A DNA stretch of 64,000 nt from Burkholderiales bacterium (GCA_016191525.1 JACPOK010000038.1:36973-100972), one strand, 5' to 3'. Numbered from the stretch's first letter, positions 1 through 7,852 are shown. Numbers and translations are program-made. The notes: a model not told the origin generated them from the sequence alone.

Positions 1-412
1 GATTCGAAATGGGGGAGACTTTCATTGCTTTGATTTCGGCCAATTTGAGCGCCGCATCACGCAATTCCTCCTTATTCAGCTTTGACTTGACCTCAATAAC
101 GGAGGCAACACTGTTTCGCGGGATGATATGCGCGCGCTTCGTGGCGCGATACACCGGGCTATTGATCGAATCGTAAATTATCAGATCTGTCTGGCGGCTC
201 ATGCCGCCTGTCACGCCTATGACAAATCCTCCCTCAATCGCAAACCGCTTTGGCAAGCGGTCAGAAAGGAAAGTCTGAAGTATTCCCTCCACCTCTGCTC
301 CGCGCTCACCGGCGTGGGGATTATTTGCTTGAAGCTCCGCAAATTCTTGCACCAGCAGGCGGCTGGCCGCCTGCAGGACTTCACTTGGTGTTTGAGATAC
401 TGAGGAAGGCAT
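1..412 (-). CDS. DUF6602-family protein, 3' end outside the window
   Basis: An uninterrupted reading frame on the minus strand enters from the left edge, so the C-terminus is missing. About 137 residues are visible. After a helical N-terminus (LLVQEFAELQ) comes a pattern typical of DUF6602: PHAGERGAEVE, then GGFVIG, then SRQTDLIIYDSINSPVYRA, then SVASVIEVKSKL. The D...EVK arrangement resembles a PD-(D/E)XK nuclease core, but no activity is known to me for this family. The start is uncertain: ATG codons at 412, 421 and about 433 are all in frame, and 412 is chosen only as the most conservative. Base composition is AT-richer than the chromosome to the right, in line with an accessory island. 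Confidence 0.6.
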   Translation of the reverse strand, partial: MPSSVSQTPSEVLQAASRLLVQEFAELQANNPHAGERGAEVEGILQTFLSDRLPKRFAIEGGFVIGVTGGMSRQTDLIIYDSINSPVYRATKRAHIIPRNSVASVIEVKSKLNKEELRDAALKLAEIKAMKVSPISN

Positions 413-760
413 ACGCGACATTCTTGCGGCCATCGGGCTCGTCAACGTAGCATACCGTGGGCTCGTACCGGTCATTCCCAGTCCGATGTACGGTCTGACA
501 TGGGTTGCCCCGCGCCAATCGGAGCGGGACTACCGTCAAGCTAGTAGGCGAAGCGCCCTTTCATAACCAATGTCGAGAAGATCGATTTCAACCGGGCTCC
601 GAAACTTCGAGCCATCGGACAACGGGTACGCACGCCGCTTATGATGCCGCCCACGGATAGTGAGAAGGCAGAACCTCTTAACGTGACATCCAGTGCGGCA
701 GCCATAGGTTCACCGCATTTCATTGCGTCGACCTAGCCAGGTAGAAAACAAGGACATTTA
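413..760. other. gap of about 350 bp with no confident gene
   Basis: Nothing here can be called with confidence. The minus strand carries two open stretches without good starts. One (about 709-536) ends in a protein-like tail including SPVEIDLLDIGYERALRLLA. The other (ending near 382) includes YEPTVCYVDEPDGRK and overlaps the start of the DUF6602 gene. They could be remnants of a decayed gene. The promoter of the nucleotidyltransferase gene at 761 should lie at the right end; an AAGGA ribosome site precedes its ATG by about 7 bases. Confidence 0.3.
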
Positions 761-1753
761 ATGGAAACGACACAGCCACAAGACGAAGTCTTCGATTTAG
801 AAGCGGCGGTCAAGACCTTATGCGGAGAGTTCGGCGACATTGACCGCGTGTATCTCTTCGGATCGCGGCGGTATGGAACTCGCAGTACCAGATCAGACAT
901 CGACATACTCCTGGATTGCAGTGCTCCCATAAAAAAATCCAAGCTTCGCGACTTCACTATTAAGTACAGAACCGCTCTAGATCTTTTCGTTATGGAAAAC
1001 GGAAAAGCTGAGAGCGTGGCCAATGAGAGCTTCATTTCAGCCGCCAACAACATCGCCCTAATTCGTGACTTAAACGCCGTGGAGATTTATTCTCGCGGAT
1101 TCGGTTCCACTGAATTTCTGACAAAGAACAAGACTGTCTTGATAGACAGACGGGTGACTTTCAATCTCACTACGCTTCCTAGTGCTACGAGTGAATACTA
1201 TGAAGTCGGAGCCTTGCAGAAGTTTTTCGCGAGGGCGCGAGAGCACGGTCTCCCTGCAAAACCTTATCTTGGCATATCGACCGCGGAGGCAAGCGACTTT
1301 ATTCAAACAGTGATTCGGTCAATCCCTTCTGCAAGTCGAAGCGTAACGAATCACGGCTCCGCAAGCACTGGCTGGACTGTCAAGCTAGCAAGTGAATATG
1401 ACTTTCAGAACTTGTTTTGGATAACCGTCAAGCCTTGGCTCCCCGGTTTGGCCCGAGAAGAAGTGGCGATCGTCTACGACGGAAAGACCAAAAGCGCCGA
1501 CTTTAACTTGTTTGGGAATCAACTGATCGTTGAACTAAAACACATAAAGGATGCCGGTGACGCTCGCGAGACAGTCAAGACACTGACCGGTCTATCCGAT
1601 TTCTATACTCGTCATCCAAACATTCGCGTTCTCTTGTTTGCGATTTTAGTGGATCAAGAGGTTGTGTTAGACGACGCGAAGTGGGAGGCGGACTACTCAT
1701 TTGGATCTGCAGAGCCCACCGTTCGAACAATGATCGTTCGAAACAACAACTGA
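761..1753 (+). CDS. nucleotidyltransferase fused to PD-(D/E)XK (DpnII/MboI-like) nuclease
   Basis: A 330-residue two-domain protein. The N-terminus (about 1-110) is a minimal nucleotidyltransferase: GSRRYG at 34-39 followed by the metal-binding pair DID at 46-48, with a possible third acid at D74. The C-terminus (about 205-320) resembles the DpnII/MboI restriction-endonuclease fold: YDFQNLFW, acidic EE at 233-234, D247, then IVELK at 256-260 (the E-x-K signature) and a hydrophobic strand RVLLFAI. Family knowledge: MNT-type enzymes act as antitoxins or nucleotide-transfer enzymes, and PD-(D/E)XK domains cut nucleic acid. The fusion suggests a regulated nuclease, perhaps in phage defence; that role is inferred. 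There is no methyltransferase partner next to it. An AAGGA site precedes the ATG. Composition is AT-rich compared with the chromosome. Confidence 0.7.
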   Translation: METTQPQDEVFDLEAAVKTLCGEFGDIDRVYLFGSRRYGTRSTRSDIDILLDCSAPIKKSKLRDFTIKYRTALDLFVMENGKAESVANESFISAANNIALIRDLNAVEIYSRGFGSTEFLTKNKTVLIDRRVTFNLTTLPSATSEYYEVGALQKFFARAREHGLPAKPYLGISTAEASDFIQTVIRSIPSASRSVTNHGSASTGWTVKLASEYDFQNLFWITVKPWLPGLAREEVAIVYDGKTKSADFNLFGNQLIVELKHIKDAGDARETVKTLTGLSDFYTRHPNIRVLLFAILVDQEVVLDDAKWEADYSFGSAEPTVRTMIVRNNN

Positions 1754-2005
1754 CTTGTGGCACGCCTACTTCCCCCCGCATCTAGATAAACGCCAGCAAG
1801 AGTGGCATCGCGGCACTCAAAAGCGCCGCGACCGCAGAAATTAGCGCAGGGTAGTCAATATTCCTCGTGTGTTTTAGAGGTCGTTCGGCGTGCTTGTTGG
1901 TTTTGATACGCCCACTTTTCATTTGGATCTCCAATTAGAGACCCATTCTTTTCCGAGGTCCGCCCTCCCCCACAACCCTCCACGTGACCCCCAATTGCGG
2001 GGAGG

Positions 2006-3223
2006 TCAAGGGCAGTCCTGGATTTCTCCGCTTTTTCTCAGTCGCTCCCACGCCTTATCAAACACCGTGGCTCCGCTCCAAATTCCCTTGGTGCCGACAG
2101 CCTCGCGAACTTGTGCCTTGACGCCAGGCTTCCCCGGTCTGGCTCTCGGAAGAGACAGGGGGTCCTGTTCCAAAGCCCGAATGGCAGCCAGAATCGTTGC
2201 GTCTTGAGCTGCGCTGCGTTGGATAGGCGTCGCTGTAGGTTCGGCCATCTTCCTATCCGCGTTCGCAAGCGCGGTGGTTAGCGCCTCCGTCGAAATCTCG
2301 AACCAACTCGAAACGGCAAAAGGGGGGAGTTCCCAAAACTTCGTCAGACACGTCAATCGCGTCCTTAAAAGCGAAATCTGGGTTCTCCGAAGAAGTGCCT
2401 CGCTGGGGATATTTCGATCATTTGTGCCCTCCCAGGACGCAATGTCTCGCTCGGTTCGACCGATTTCAGAGGCCAAGTCAAACCAGTATGTCCGCTCAGC
2501 TTCCTGTTTTGGATCATGCTGTGCGTCGTACTGTTCGGCCAACGACCGCCGCTGATGGGGGCTGAGTTCATCCCAGTGAGGCATAGGGAAGAACGCGAGT
2601 CTGACCGCTCTCTTTAGTTCGAGGGGCAACCGTTCAAATGCGCACTCGACGTAAGGCTCGATGGATTCGAGAACGGAGCTATATGGCATGTCGTCGGTCG
2701 ATAGCTTGCCAGATTTGCTTCCATCTGAAATAGCGTCTCCGGTGACTTCATGGGTTTCCACAAGAAGATCCCAAAAGGGTTCGGCTTCCTTAGGGCTTAG
2801 ATACTTCAGATACCTACGCAAGCCGCCGCGAACGTTGGCCAAGAAGGTGGGAATGTGATGCTCGGAGAGCTGCTGGGAGACTTCGCCAGCGCTTCCGGCC
2901 ATGCCGTGGCTTTGCGTGTGAAATGAAACGGCGGCGGTAGCGCCACGCGCAGCATCTGCGGCTGCGAGCATCCCCAAATGCATCAACACTTCGCTCGCTG
3001 CGGTCTGCCGCGCCGACATTGCCCCTTCCGATTCAAAAAACAACTTCTTCCCAAGCGGCCCTGCCAATTGCCCCCACGCCAATTCGCGCGAGAAATGTCT
3101 AGAGCTTTTTAGCTCGGGCAGAAGCGGTCGAGCGACTTGGCTAGCGAAATAGCCAGGCGGAATGACTGAAGCCAAGTCGGTTATCACCATTGCTCTTAGC
3201 TGTTTAAGGGTCCACCAATTCAT
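2006..3223 (-). CDS. uncharacterised 405-residue island protein
   Basis: I do not recognise the family. The protein is soluble-looking, with no signal peptide or membrane segment. The N-terminal part has a helix-rich region, and a stretch around 150-270 contains FPMPHWDELSPHQRRSLAEQY. The last 65 residues look like a compact winged-helix-type module: DATILAAIRALEQDPL, then RPGKPGVKAQVREAV, then FDKAWERLRKSGEI. That tail suggests DNA binding, but this is inference. It faces the nucleotidyltransferase-nuclease gene tail to tail across 252 bp. Composition matches the AT-richer island. Start ATG at 3223. Confidence 0.65.
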   Translation of the reverse strand: MNWWTLKQLRAMVITDLASVIPPGYFASQVARPLLPELKSSRHFSRELAWGQLAGPLGKKLFFESEGAMSARQTAASEVLMHLGMLAAADAARGATAAVSFHTQSHGMAGSAGEVSQQLSEHHIPTFLANVRGGLRRYLKYLSPKEAEPFWDLLVETHEVTGDAISDGSKSGKLSTDDMPYSSVLESIEPYVECAFERLPLELKRAVRLAFFPMPHWDELSPHQRRSLAEQYDAQHDPKQEAERTYWFDLASEIGRTERDIASWEGTNDRNIPSEALLRRTQISLLRTRLTCLTKFWELPPFAVSSWFEISTEALTTALANADRKMAEPTATPIQRSAAQDATILAAIRALEQDPLSLPRARPGKPGVKAQVREAVGTKGIWSGATVFDKAWERLRKSGEIQDCP

Positions 3224-3452
3224 AGGAGCTCCGTTTCATAAAAGCAACCATAAGCGTCTACGGGACGTGCCAACTGATCGCTCACCTGCCACTCTACCTC
3301 CTCACTCCGGCTTTTCTCTATCACACTAGAAAGCGCTTCTCGCAGCCCCACGCCCCGCTCAGCCCCGTTTCATTCCACAATCCGCGTCCATCCTGCACAA
3401 CCTCCTCACCTATGCTGAAATCTTCCCACCCACAACACCCCGGGAGCCCCGC

Positions 3453-4169
3453 ATGAAATGCCTGCTCAATCTCGCCGCCCTCGCAGCCCTCACCCTCCTC
3501 ACCGCCTGCACCACCCTCCCCTCCCCCGACGCCACCTCCCGCATCGCCGCCCTCGAATCGCGCCTCAACGCCATCGAAGACCAGCAGAAGATCGAGCGGC
3601 TGTTCCGCGCCTATGGCTACTACTTCGACAAGGGCCTGTGGCAGGAGGCGACCACGTTGTTTGCCGACGACGCGCGGGTGGAGATTGCGCAGCGCGGCGT
3701 GTACCGCAACCGCGCGGGGGTGGAGCGGCTGTATGTCAACGTGTTCGGCCGCGGCAAGAACTGCCTGCCGCCCAGCGGGCTGAACAACCACATGATCCTG
3801 CAGCCCATCATCACCGTGGCGCCGGACGGCACTACGGCCACCGGCCGCGCCCGCATCATCGGCATGATCGCCATCCGCGATGGTGACTTCATGCTGCAGG
3901 AAGGCGTGTACAACCTCAAGTTCCGAAAAGACGGCGGCACCTGGCGCATTGCCGACCTGCACTACTTCGGCAACGTGTACCTGGTGATGCCCGGCGGCCT
4001 GAAGAACTTCGCCATTCCCCAGTCGCCCGCCGGCACCGAGAACGGCCCCGACTCGCCGCCCAGCATCACCTACAAGTCGTGGCCCGGCTACTACCTGCCC
4101 GAGTTCCCTTATCCCAACCCGGTCACGGGCAAGGTGGTGGATGTGGGGCAGTGCAAGCAGAGCGGCTGA
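3453..4169 (+). CDS. lipoprotein with SnoaL/NTF2-like domain
   Basis: 238 residues. A lipoprotein signal peptide (MKCLLNLAALAALTLLTAC) ends in a lipobox with Cys19, so the mature protein should be membrane-anchored. A short heptad-like segment (SRIAALESRLNAIEDQQKIERL) leads into a SnoaL-like cone fold: YGYYFDKGLWQEATTLFADD and a later GGTWRIADLHYFGNVY strand. Such domains bind small ligands or catalyse aldol, isomerase or dehydratase reactions; the substrate cannot be told here. A GGGAG site precedes the ATG. The stop overlaps the next gene's ATG (TGATG), suggesting co-translation. Confidence 0.75.
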   Translation: MKCLLNLAALAALTLLTACTTLPSPDATSRIAALESRLNAIEDQQKIERLFRAYGYYFDKGLWQEATTLFADDARVEIAQRGVYRNRAGVERLYVNVFGRGKNCLPPSGLNNHMILQPIITVAPDGTTATGRARIIGMIAIRDGDFMLQEGVYNLKFRKDGGTWRIADLHYFGNVYLVMPGGLKNFAIPQSPAGTENGPDSPPSITYKSWPGYYLPEFPYPNPVTGKVVDVGQCKQSG

Positions 4170-4573
4170 TGCAGCGCGGCGCCCTGCGCGTCGTGCGCAT
4201 GCGGCGCGCGCTGGCCTTGCTGGTGTGGGCTGCCGCGCAAGCCTGCGCCGCGCAGCCCGCCGCCGAAGCCGCGCCGCCGGCCTGCGCGGCTTTCCTCGGG
4301 CAATGGTCAGGCACCTGGTCGCAGGGCTACTACGGCACGCAGCGCATCCATGTCACGCACGTCACCAACGACTGCATCGCCACGCTGGCCTACAGCCCGA
4401 CCGACACGCCGCCCACTGTGGCCAAGCAGCTTCCCATCAAGGACGGCGCCATCACCTTCGCCTGCAATATCCCCGGCGGCACTTGCCGCATGGAGGTGGT
4501 GGGCGATGAGCTCAGGTTCACCTACAGGGAGCCTGCGGGGTTCGTGAACAACGGCATCTTCCGCAAGCCCTGA
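4169..4573 (+). CDS. small secreted protein of unknown function
   Basis: 134 residues from the ATG that overlaps the stop of the SnoaL-like lipoprotein gene. An internal ATG at 4199 gives a cleaner signal peptide (MRRALALLVWAAAQACA) and may be the true start. The mature part has a WSGTWSQGYYG motif and several beta-like strands with four cysteines (DCIATLAY, FACNIPGGTCRMEV), which could form disulphides in the periplasm. I recognise no family. Overlap with the upstream lipoprotein gene suggests a two-gene unit. Confidence 0.55.
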   Translation: MQRGALRVVRMRRALALLVWAAAQACAAQPAAEAAPPACAAFLGQWSGTWSQGYYGTQRIHVTHVTNDCIATLAYSPTDTPPTVAKQLPIKDGAITFACNIPGGTCRMEVVGDELRFTYREPAGFVNNGIFRKP

Positions 4574-4594
4574 GCCGAAAAGCCTCACGCACTA

Positions 4595-4659
4595 TCCATG
4601 CGCCTTGCGGGCCTCTTTCGGGCTGCAGGCCGCATGGAACCTGCGTAAACGCTTTTTAC
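4595..4659. repeat. dispersed palindromic repeat, copy 1
   Basis: The two arms CCATGCGCC (4597-4605) and GGCCGCATGG (4628-4637) can pair around CGGGCTGCA, giving a REP-like hairpin; the 28-bp core is 4632-4659 (GCATGGAACCTGCGTAAACG and onward). The core recurs at 6452, 8818 and, inverted, near 26618. On the minus strand the core supplies the TAA stop of the ankyrin gene (4656-4658). Confidence 0.7.
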
Positions 4660-5084
4660 TCCTGATCAGCAAAGAACCTGGCCACGTCGCAATTCGCGAT
4701 GTCCCGCGCAAGGCTCACCGGAGAGACGCCGTGGTTGTTCTCGCGCAGCGGGTCCGCGCCTGCCGCGCGCAAAGCCTCGATCAGCGCACCGTCGTCCTGG
4801 TAGGCAAACACCGCATTGGACAGCGGTGAATTCCCGTTGGAGTCGCGCGCATTCACGTCGGCGCCGGCAGCCAGCAGCAGTTGCGCAATCTCCAGATGTC
4901 CGGACTTGGTGGCGAAGTGCAGGGGCGTCCAGCCGTTGTCGTCTTTCGCGTTGCCGTCAGCGCCGGCGCGAAGCAATTCCCGAGCCTGCGCGAGTTCACC
5001 TTCATGGGCCGCATAGTGCAAGGGCGCGCGACCTAGGCGATCGACGCCGGGCCGTTCAAGCTTTTTGGGTTGCTTCTTCGTCAT
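4656..5084 (-). CDS. ankyrin-repeat protein
   Basis: 142 residues with three ankyrin repeats and a partial fourth: GRAPLHYAAHEGELAQARELL, NGWTPLHFATKSGHLEIAQLL, NGNSPLSNAVF and NHGVSPVSLARDIANCDVARFF. The lysine-rich N-terminus (MTKKQPKKLE) lacks a signal peptide, so it is probably cytoplasmic. Ankyrin proteins of this size mediate protein-protein contacts; the partner is unknown. The stop lies inside the palindromic repeat at the same offset as the stop of the MGAWG gene at 6476. The gene below it in the same direction starts about 20 bp away. Confidence 0.8.
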   Translation of the reverse strand: MTKKQPKKLERPGVDRLGRAPLHYAAHEGELAQARELLRAGADGNAKDDNGWTPLHFATKSGHLEIAQLLLAAGADVNARDSNGNSPLSNAVFAYQDDGALIEALRAAGADPLRENNHGVSPVSLARDIANCDVARFFADQE

Positions 5085-5105
5085 CGGTGCGCCGAAATTT
5101 CATGT

Positions 5106-5489
5106 TCATCGAAGTTGCGCATTCGCGCGAACCGCCTTGTGCAGCTTGCGGCGGTAGTTCAGGCCAAAGGCAAGTGCGACGGGAAAACCCAGCAGCCTGA
5201 GCGGGTTCAGGAAGTGCCGCCAATAGGGTTTGGCATACCAGTCATGCATCCGCGCGCGCAGGTATTTCTCGTCATAACCCCAGTCGGGCATGATCATCCA
5301 CAGCATCATGGGCATGATCAGGAACGAATCGACGGCAAAGGAAGCGCAGACATCTCTCAGGAAGATGCGGTCCGCTTGGTGGAGGTTGCCCGGGTTCAGC
5401 CCGGCGGCAAGGGCCAACGACCGGCTCTCGGTTTCGTCGATGCCGATCTCCGTCCAGGCATAGGAGATGAACTCCCACACCCTGTACAC
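5106..5489 (-). CDS. uncharacterised protein of about 127 residues
   Basis: No family recognised. Visible features are a hydrophobic stretch FAVDSFLIMPMMLWMIM, followed by a basic tail (NYRRKLHKAVRANAQLR) that may mean peripheral membrane contact. The same frame is open upstream to an ATG at 5597, but that extension lies in the 62-bp repeat which, in its other copy, is untranslated leader. I therefore prefer GTG at 5489, which has GGAG eight bases upstream; GTG at 5495 is also possible. It lies just upstream of the ankyrin gene on the same strand and could be co-transcribed with it. Confidence 0.5.
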   Translation of the reverse strand: MYRVWEFISYAWTEIGIDETESRSLALAAGLNPGNLHQADRIFLRDVCASFAVDSFLIMPMMLWMIMPDWGYDEKYLRARMHDWYAKPYWRHFLNPLRLLGFPVALAFGLNYRRKLHKAVRANAQLR

Positions 5490-5501
5490 GTCCACCTCTC
5501 C

Positions 5502-5563
5502 GGCGTTTTGCAGAACCAACCTCCTACACCATGACCCGTTCCAGAAACTATAACGGTACGGCC
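5502..5563 (-). repeat. 62-bp duplicated leader/promoter region, copy A
   Basis: Matches 7255-7316 at 57 of 62 positions, and all five differences are transitions. Read on the minus strand it holds CCGTTATAGTT (a possible -10-like TATAGT) and AGGAGGTTGGTTCTGCAAAA. It lies just upstream of the gene ending at 5106. The promoter role is inferred from position. Confidence 0.7.
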
Positions 5564-5593
5564 TGGTCAGCCTGGCGCATTGCATAAATCCCA

Positions 5594-6451
5594 TCACACC
5601 AGCTCAAAATCCAGCCCGATATCGGCCGCAGGGGCGCTTTGCATCAGCCGCCCGACTGAGACGTAATCCACGCCGCTCGCAGCGACCGCGCCTATTGTTT
5701 CGAGCCGCACGCCGCCGCTGGCCTCGGTTGCCGCACGGCCCGCCACCAGCGCCACTGCCTCGGCCAGCATCGCCGGCGTCATGTTGTCGAGCAGGATCTG
5801 CGTGGCGCCGGCCACGATCGCCGGCTCGATCTGGTCGATCCGATCGACTTCGCAAATAATCCGCAGGGCGCCCGCCGTCCTGGCCCGCGCCACCGCCGGC
5901 CCGACGCCGCCCGCCACCGCGACGTGGTTGTCCTTGATCAGCACCGCATCCCACAGGCCCATGCGGTAATTGGTCGCGCCGCCCATCCGCGTCGCGTATT
6001 TCTCCAGCGCGCGCAGGCCAGGAATAGTCTTGCGGGTGTCCAGCAACGTGGCGTGGCCCTGCATCGCCTCGACATAGGCGCGCGTCATCGTCGCGATGCC
6101 CGAGAGGTGTTGAACGGTATTGAGAGCGCTGCGCTCGGCGGTGAGCAGGGCGCGCGCATTGCCGGCGATCCGCATCAGCGCGGTCCCGGCAGTGACGCTC
6201 CGGCCATCCTGCACAAGCATTTCGATCTCACACGCCGGGTCGAGATGGCAAAAGAACGCGGCCGCCAAAGGCAGCCCTGCGACGGTGATCGCCTCGCGGC
6301 TGTCCATCACCCCGGCAAAGCGCGCATCCGCCGGGATGACGCTCTCCGAGGTGACGTCTCGCCCGCCCCCGGGAAGGCCAATGCCGAGGTCTTCGGACAG
6401 CGTTGTGGTGACAAAGACAGTCAGGTCAAAGCCGGGAAGAGTGAAGGACAT
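5594..6451 (-). CDS. nadC: nicotinate-nucleotide pyrophosphorylase (carboxylating)
   Basis: 285 residues, the usual length for NadC. It makes nicotinate mononucleotide, CO2 and pyrophosphate from quinolinate and PRPP in de novo NAD synthesis. Family features: EDLGIGLPGGGRDVTSE near the N-terminus, the ERSALNTVQHLSGIAT helix, the DTRKTIPGLRALEKYA motif, GGATNYRMGLWDAVLIKDNH, and the barrel strands EVDRIDQ and ILLDNMTP, then SVGRLMQSA. No nadA or nadB lies nearby, so this may be an extra or acquired copy. It is flanked by small accessory genes and the repeat elements. Confidence 0.93.
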   Translation of the reverse strand: MSFTLPGFDLTVFVTTTLSEDLGIGLPGGGRDVTSESVIPADARFAGVMDSREAITVAGLPLAAAFFCHLDPACEIEMLVQDGRSVTAGTALMRIAGNARALLTAERSALNTVQHLSGIATMTRAYVEAMQGHATLLDTRKTIPGLRALEKYATRMGGATNYRMGLWDAVLIKDNHVAVAGGVGPAVARARTAGALRIICEVDRIDQIEPAIVAGATQILLDNMTPAMLAEAVALVAGRAATEASGGVRLETIGAVAASGVDYVSVGRLMQSAPAADIGLDFELV

Positions 6452-6479
6452 GCATGGAACCTGCGTAAACGCTTTCTAC
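6452..6479. repeat. dispersed repeat core, copy 2
   Basis: 28-bp core identical to 4632-4659 except for one base. On the minus strand it contains the stop (TAG, 6476-6478) of the MGAWG-type gene at exactly the same offset as in copy 1, and it abuts the start of nadC. Confidence 0.7.
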
Positions 6480-7240
6480 AGCTGCGCATCGATTTCTTTC
6501 GCAATCTGCTGGACGTCGGTAAAGACAACGCTGTCCGGATCGAATCGGATTTCCGGGCCCAGCAAAGTTTTTGTCGGCACCAGGCCGGCCATCACGCTGG
6601 CCCGTCCATTTGGGATTATGCCGACGTGCTCCTGCGGGCCCAACCCGGATGCAAAGCGAAGGGTCTTCATGCGCTTGCCTCCAAGTTCTGATGCCGTCGG
6701 GGCCGTGGCGCCCCGCCATGCAGGAACTGAAAACACCGGGTCGAGGCTTTTCCCCAGGTCAAGAAACCCCGCCAGCACCAGCGCCGCATGGCCGCCACCG
6801 GGCAATTCGAGAAGGAACACCGAACCCACGGGAGCCGTTGTCCAGACCTTCTTCGGTTTGGGTTTTGACGTCTTGACGACCTTGGGCGCCGGCTGCGGGG
6901 AGCGCAGGCGCGCGTCGAGCGACTTGATCGTGCTGCTTCGCCCCTTCGCGTCGCCCGGCGAATCGCGCAGCCAGACAAAGACGTCGCCCCCCTGCGCAAT
7001 CAGTTCCAGCGCACGGGTCTTCACCGCCTCTGTCAGGCGCCCATATCGCCATGACGTGTCAGCGAGCGCGAAATAGACAAGGCAGGCGACTTCGCGATCG
7101 GCAAGCAGGTCTGCGTAACCTTCGATAACCTGTCTGGCTGAATCTTCGCCCGAGTGGCCGTGCTTCAGGTTCTGCACATAGTCGTCGCGTACGTCGCAAG
7201 CCGTATCGTCCGAATAGAGAGCTGTACCCCATGCACCCAT
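6476..7240 (-). CDS. DUF4259-like MGAWG protein
   Basis: 254 residues starting MGAWGTALYSDDTACDVRDDY, the hallmark start of DUF4259-type proteins. The N-terminal part (about 1-120) is the conserved domain, with LADREVACLVYFALADTSWRYG. A basic hinge PKPKKVW follows, then a beta-rich C-terminal half with GSVFLLELPGGGHAALVLAG and a final IPNGRASVMAGLVP region. Function unknown; related proteins often sit among toxin-immunity or accessory genes. An AGGAGG site precedes the start. Its leader is the 62-bp repeat copy B and its stop lies in the dispersed repeat. Confidence 0.7.
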   Translation of the reverse strand: MGAWGTALYSDDTACDVRDDYVQNLKHGHSGEDSARQVIEGYADLLADREVACLVYFALADTSWRYGRLTEAVKTRALELIAQGGDVFVWLRDSPGDAKGRSSTIKSLDARLRSPQPAPKVVKTSKPKPKKVWTTAPVGSVFLLELPGGGHAALVLAGFLDLGKSLDPVFSVPAWRGATAPTASELGGKRMKTLRFASGLGPQEHVGIIPNGRASVMAGLVPTKTLLGPEIRFDPDSVVFTDVQQIAKEIDAQL

Positions 7241-7254
7241 GCATTCCTCCTGAT

Positions 7255-7316
7255 GGCGTTTTGCAGAACCAACCTCCTGCACCATGACCCGCTTCAGGAA
7301 CTATAACGGTGCGGCC
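7255..7316 (-). repeat. 62-bp duplicated leader/promoter region, copy B
   Basis: Second copy of the element at 5502-5563 (57 of 62 identical). Here it ends 14 bp before the ATG of the MGAWG gene, which supports a promoter/leader role. Confidence 0.7.
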
Positions 7317-7348
7317 CAACAAGCCTTACCCGCATGCGAGCTGGACGT

Positions 7349-7370
7349 TGAACGTGAACGTGAACGTGAA
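7349..7370. repeat. short tandem GTGAAC repeat
   Basis: Three and a half hexamer units (TGAACG register) in the intergenic space between the 62-bp repeat and the small gene ending at 7433. Probably slippage-prone; no function can be assigned. Confidence 0.6.
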
Positions 7371-7432
7371 GGGGACGGCCAGCAGCGGCGGTAATTCAGC
7401 GGCGCTGCGGCGCGCTGACGTGGATGCGCACC

Positions 7433-7711
7433 TTAAAAAGCTGGGCTTGCCGTAGCGCCGGCAATAAGGAAGTGGCCGTGTTCGAGGCGTCGTATCACCT
7501 GGAACGCCGCTGCTTCCGCCGACTGCAGTGCATCCTGCACCGAGTGCTCGCGGGTCGGCGAGCAGCCCTTGTACAGACAGGCTGATTCGAAGTAGCTTTC
7601 CGGACGAGACGGGCAAATCTTGTAATAGCCAACGATGTCGCAGCCGGAACACGGTTCAACGTAGACGGCCACATACCAGTGGCCAAAAGGTCCAGAAATT
7701 CGCTCGAACAT
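7433..7711 (-). CDS. small GPxGxxYVAVY-family protein, paralogue 1
   Basis: 92 residues. Together with the genes at 38708 and 62957 it forms an uncharacterised family. The shared pattern is RISGPFGHWYVAVYVEP near the N-terminus, GYYKICPSRPESYFESACLYKG in the middle, and an alanine-rich helix (VQDALQSAEAAAFQVIRRL). It carries four cysteines: the CSGC pair, one in YKIC and one in SACLYKG. Only the last two are matched in the 38708 copy, and only YKIC/AKVC in the 62957 copy. No signal peptide. Function unknown; the fold may bind a small ligand or metal, which is inference only. Confidence 0.65.
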   Translation of the reverse strand: MFERISGPFGHWYVAVYVEPCSGCDIVGYYKICPSRPESYFESACLYKGCSPTREHSVQDALQSAEAAAFQVIRRLEHGHFLIAGATASPAF

Positions 7712-7852
7712 GGCATCCCCTTGATGAGACTTGTAGTCTGCGCACCGCGGCGCGCCTCATCTGTAGTCGGAACGGCTGAGCCGCGTAGGACTTGCGGGGG
7801 TTCGTGACGGAATACCACGCTGGGGGGGGTCTGCCGTGTCCGGCCTGCCGGC

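Noticed and set aside
536..709. Minus-strand tail ending in DIGYERALRLLA
   Set aside because: Protein-like in look but no start codon and no known family; may be a remnant, so only noted in the gap entry.
7349..7370. Possible start of a CRISPR-like array (GTGAAC units)
   Set aside because: Only short, contiguous hexamers without spacers.
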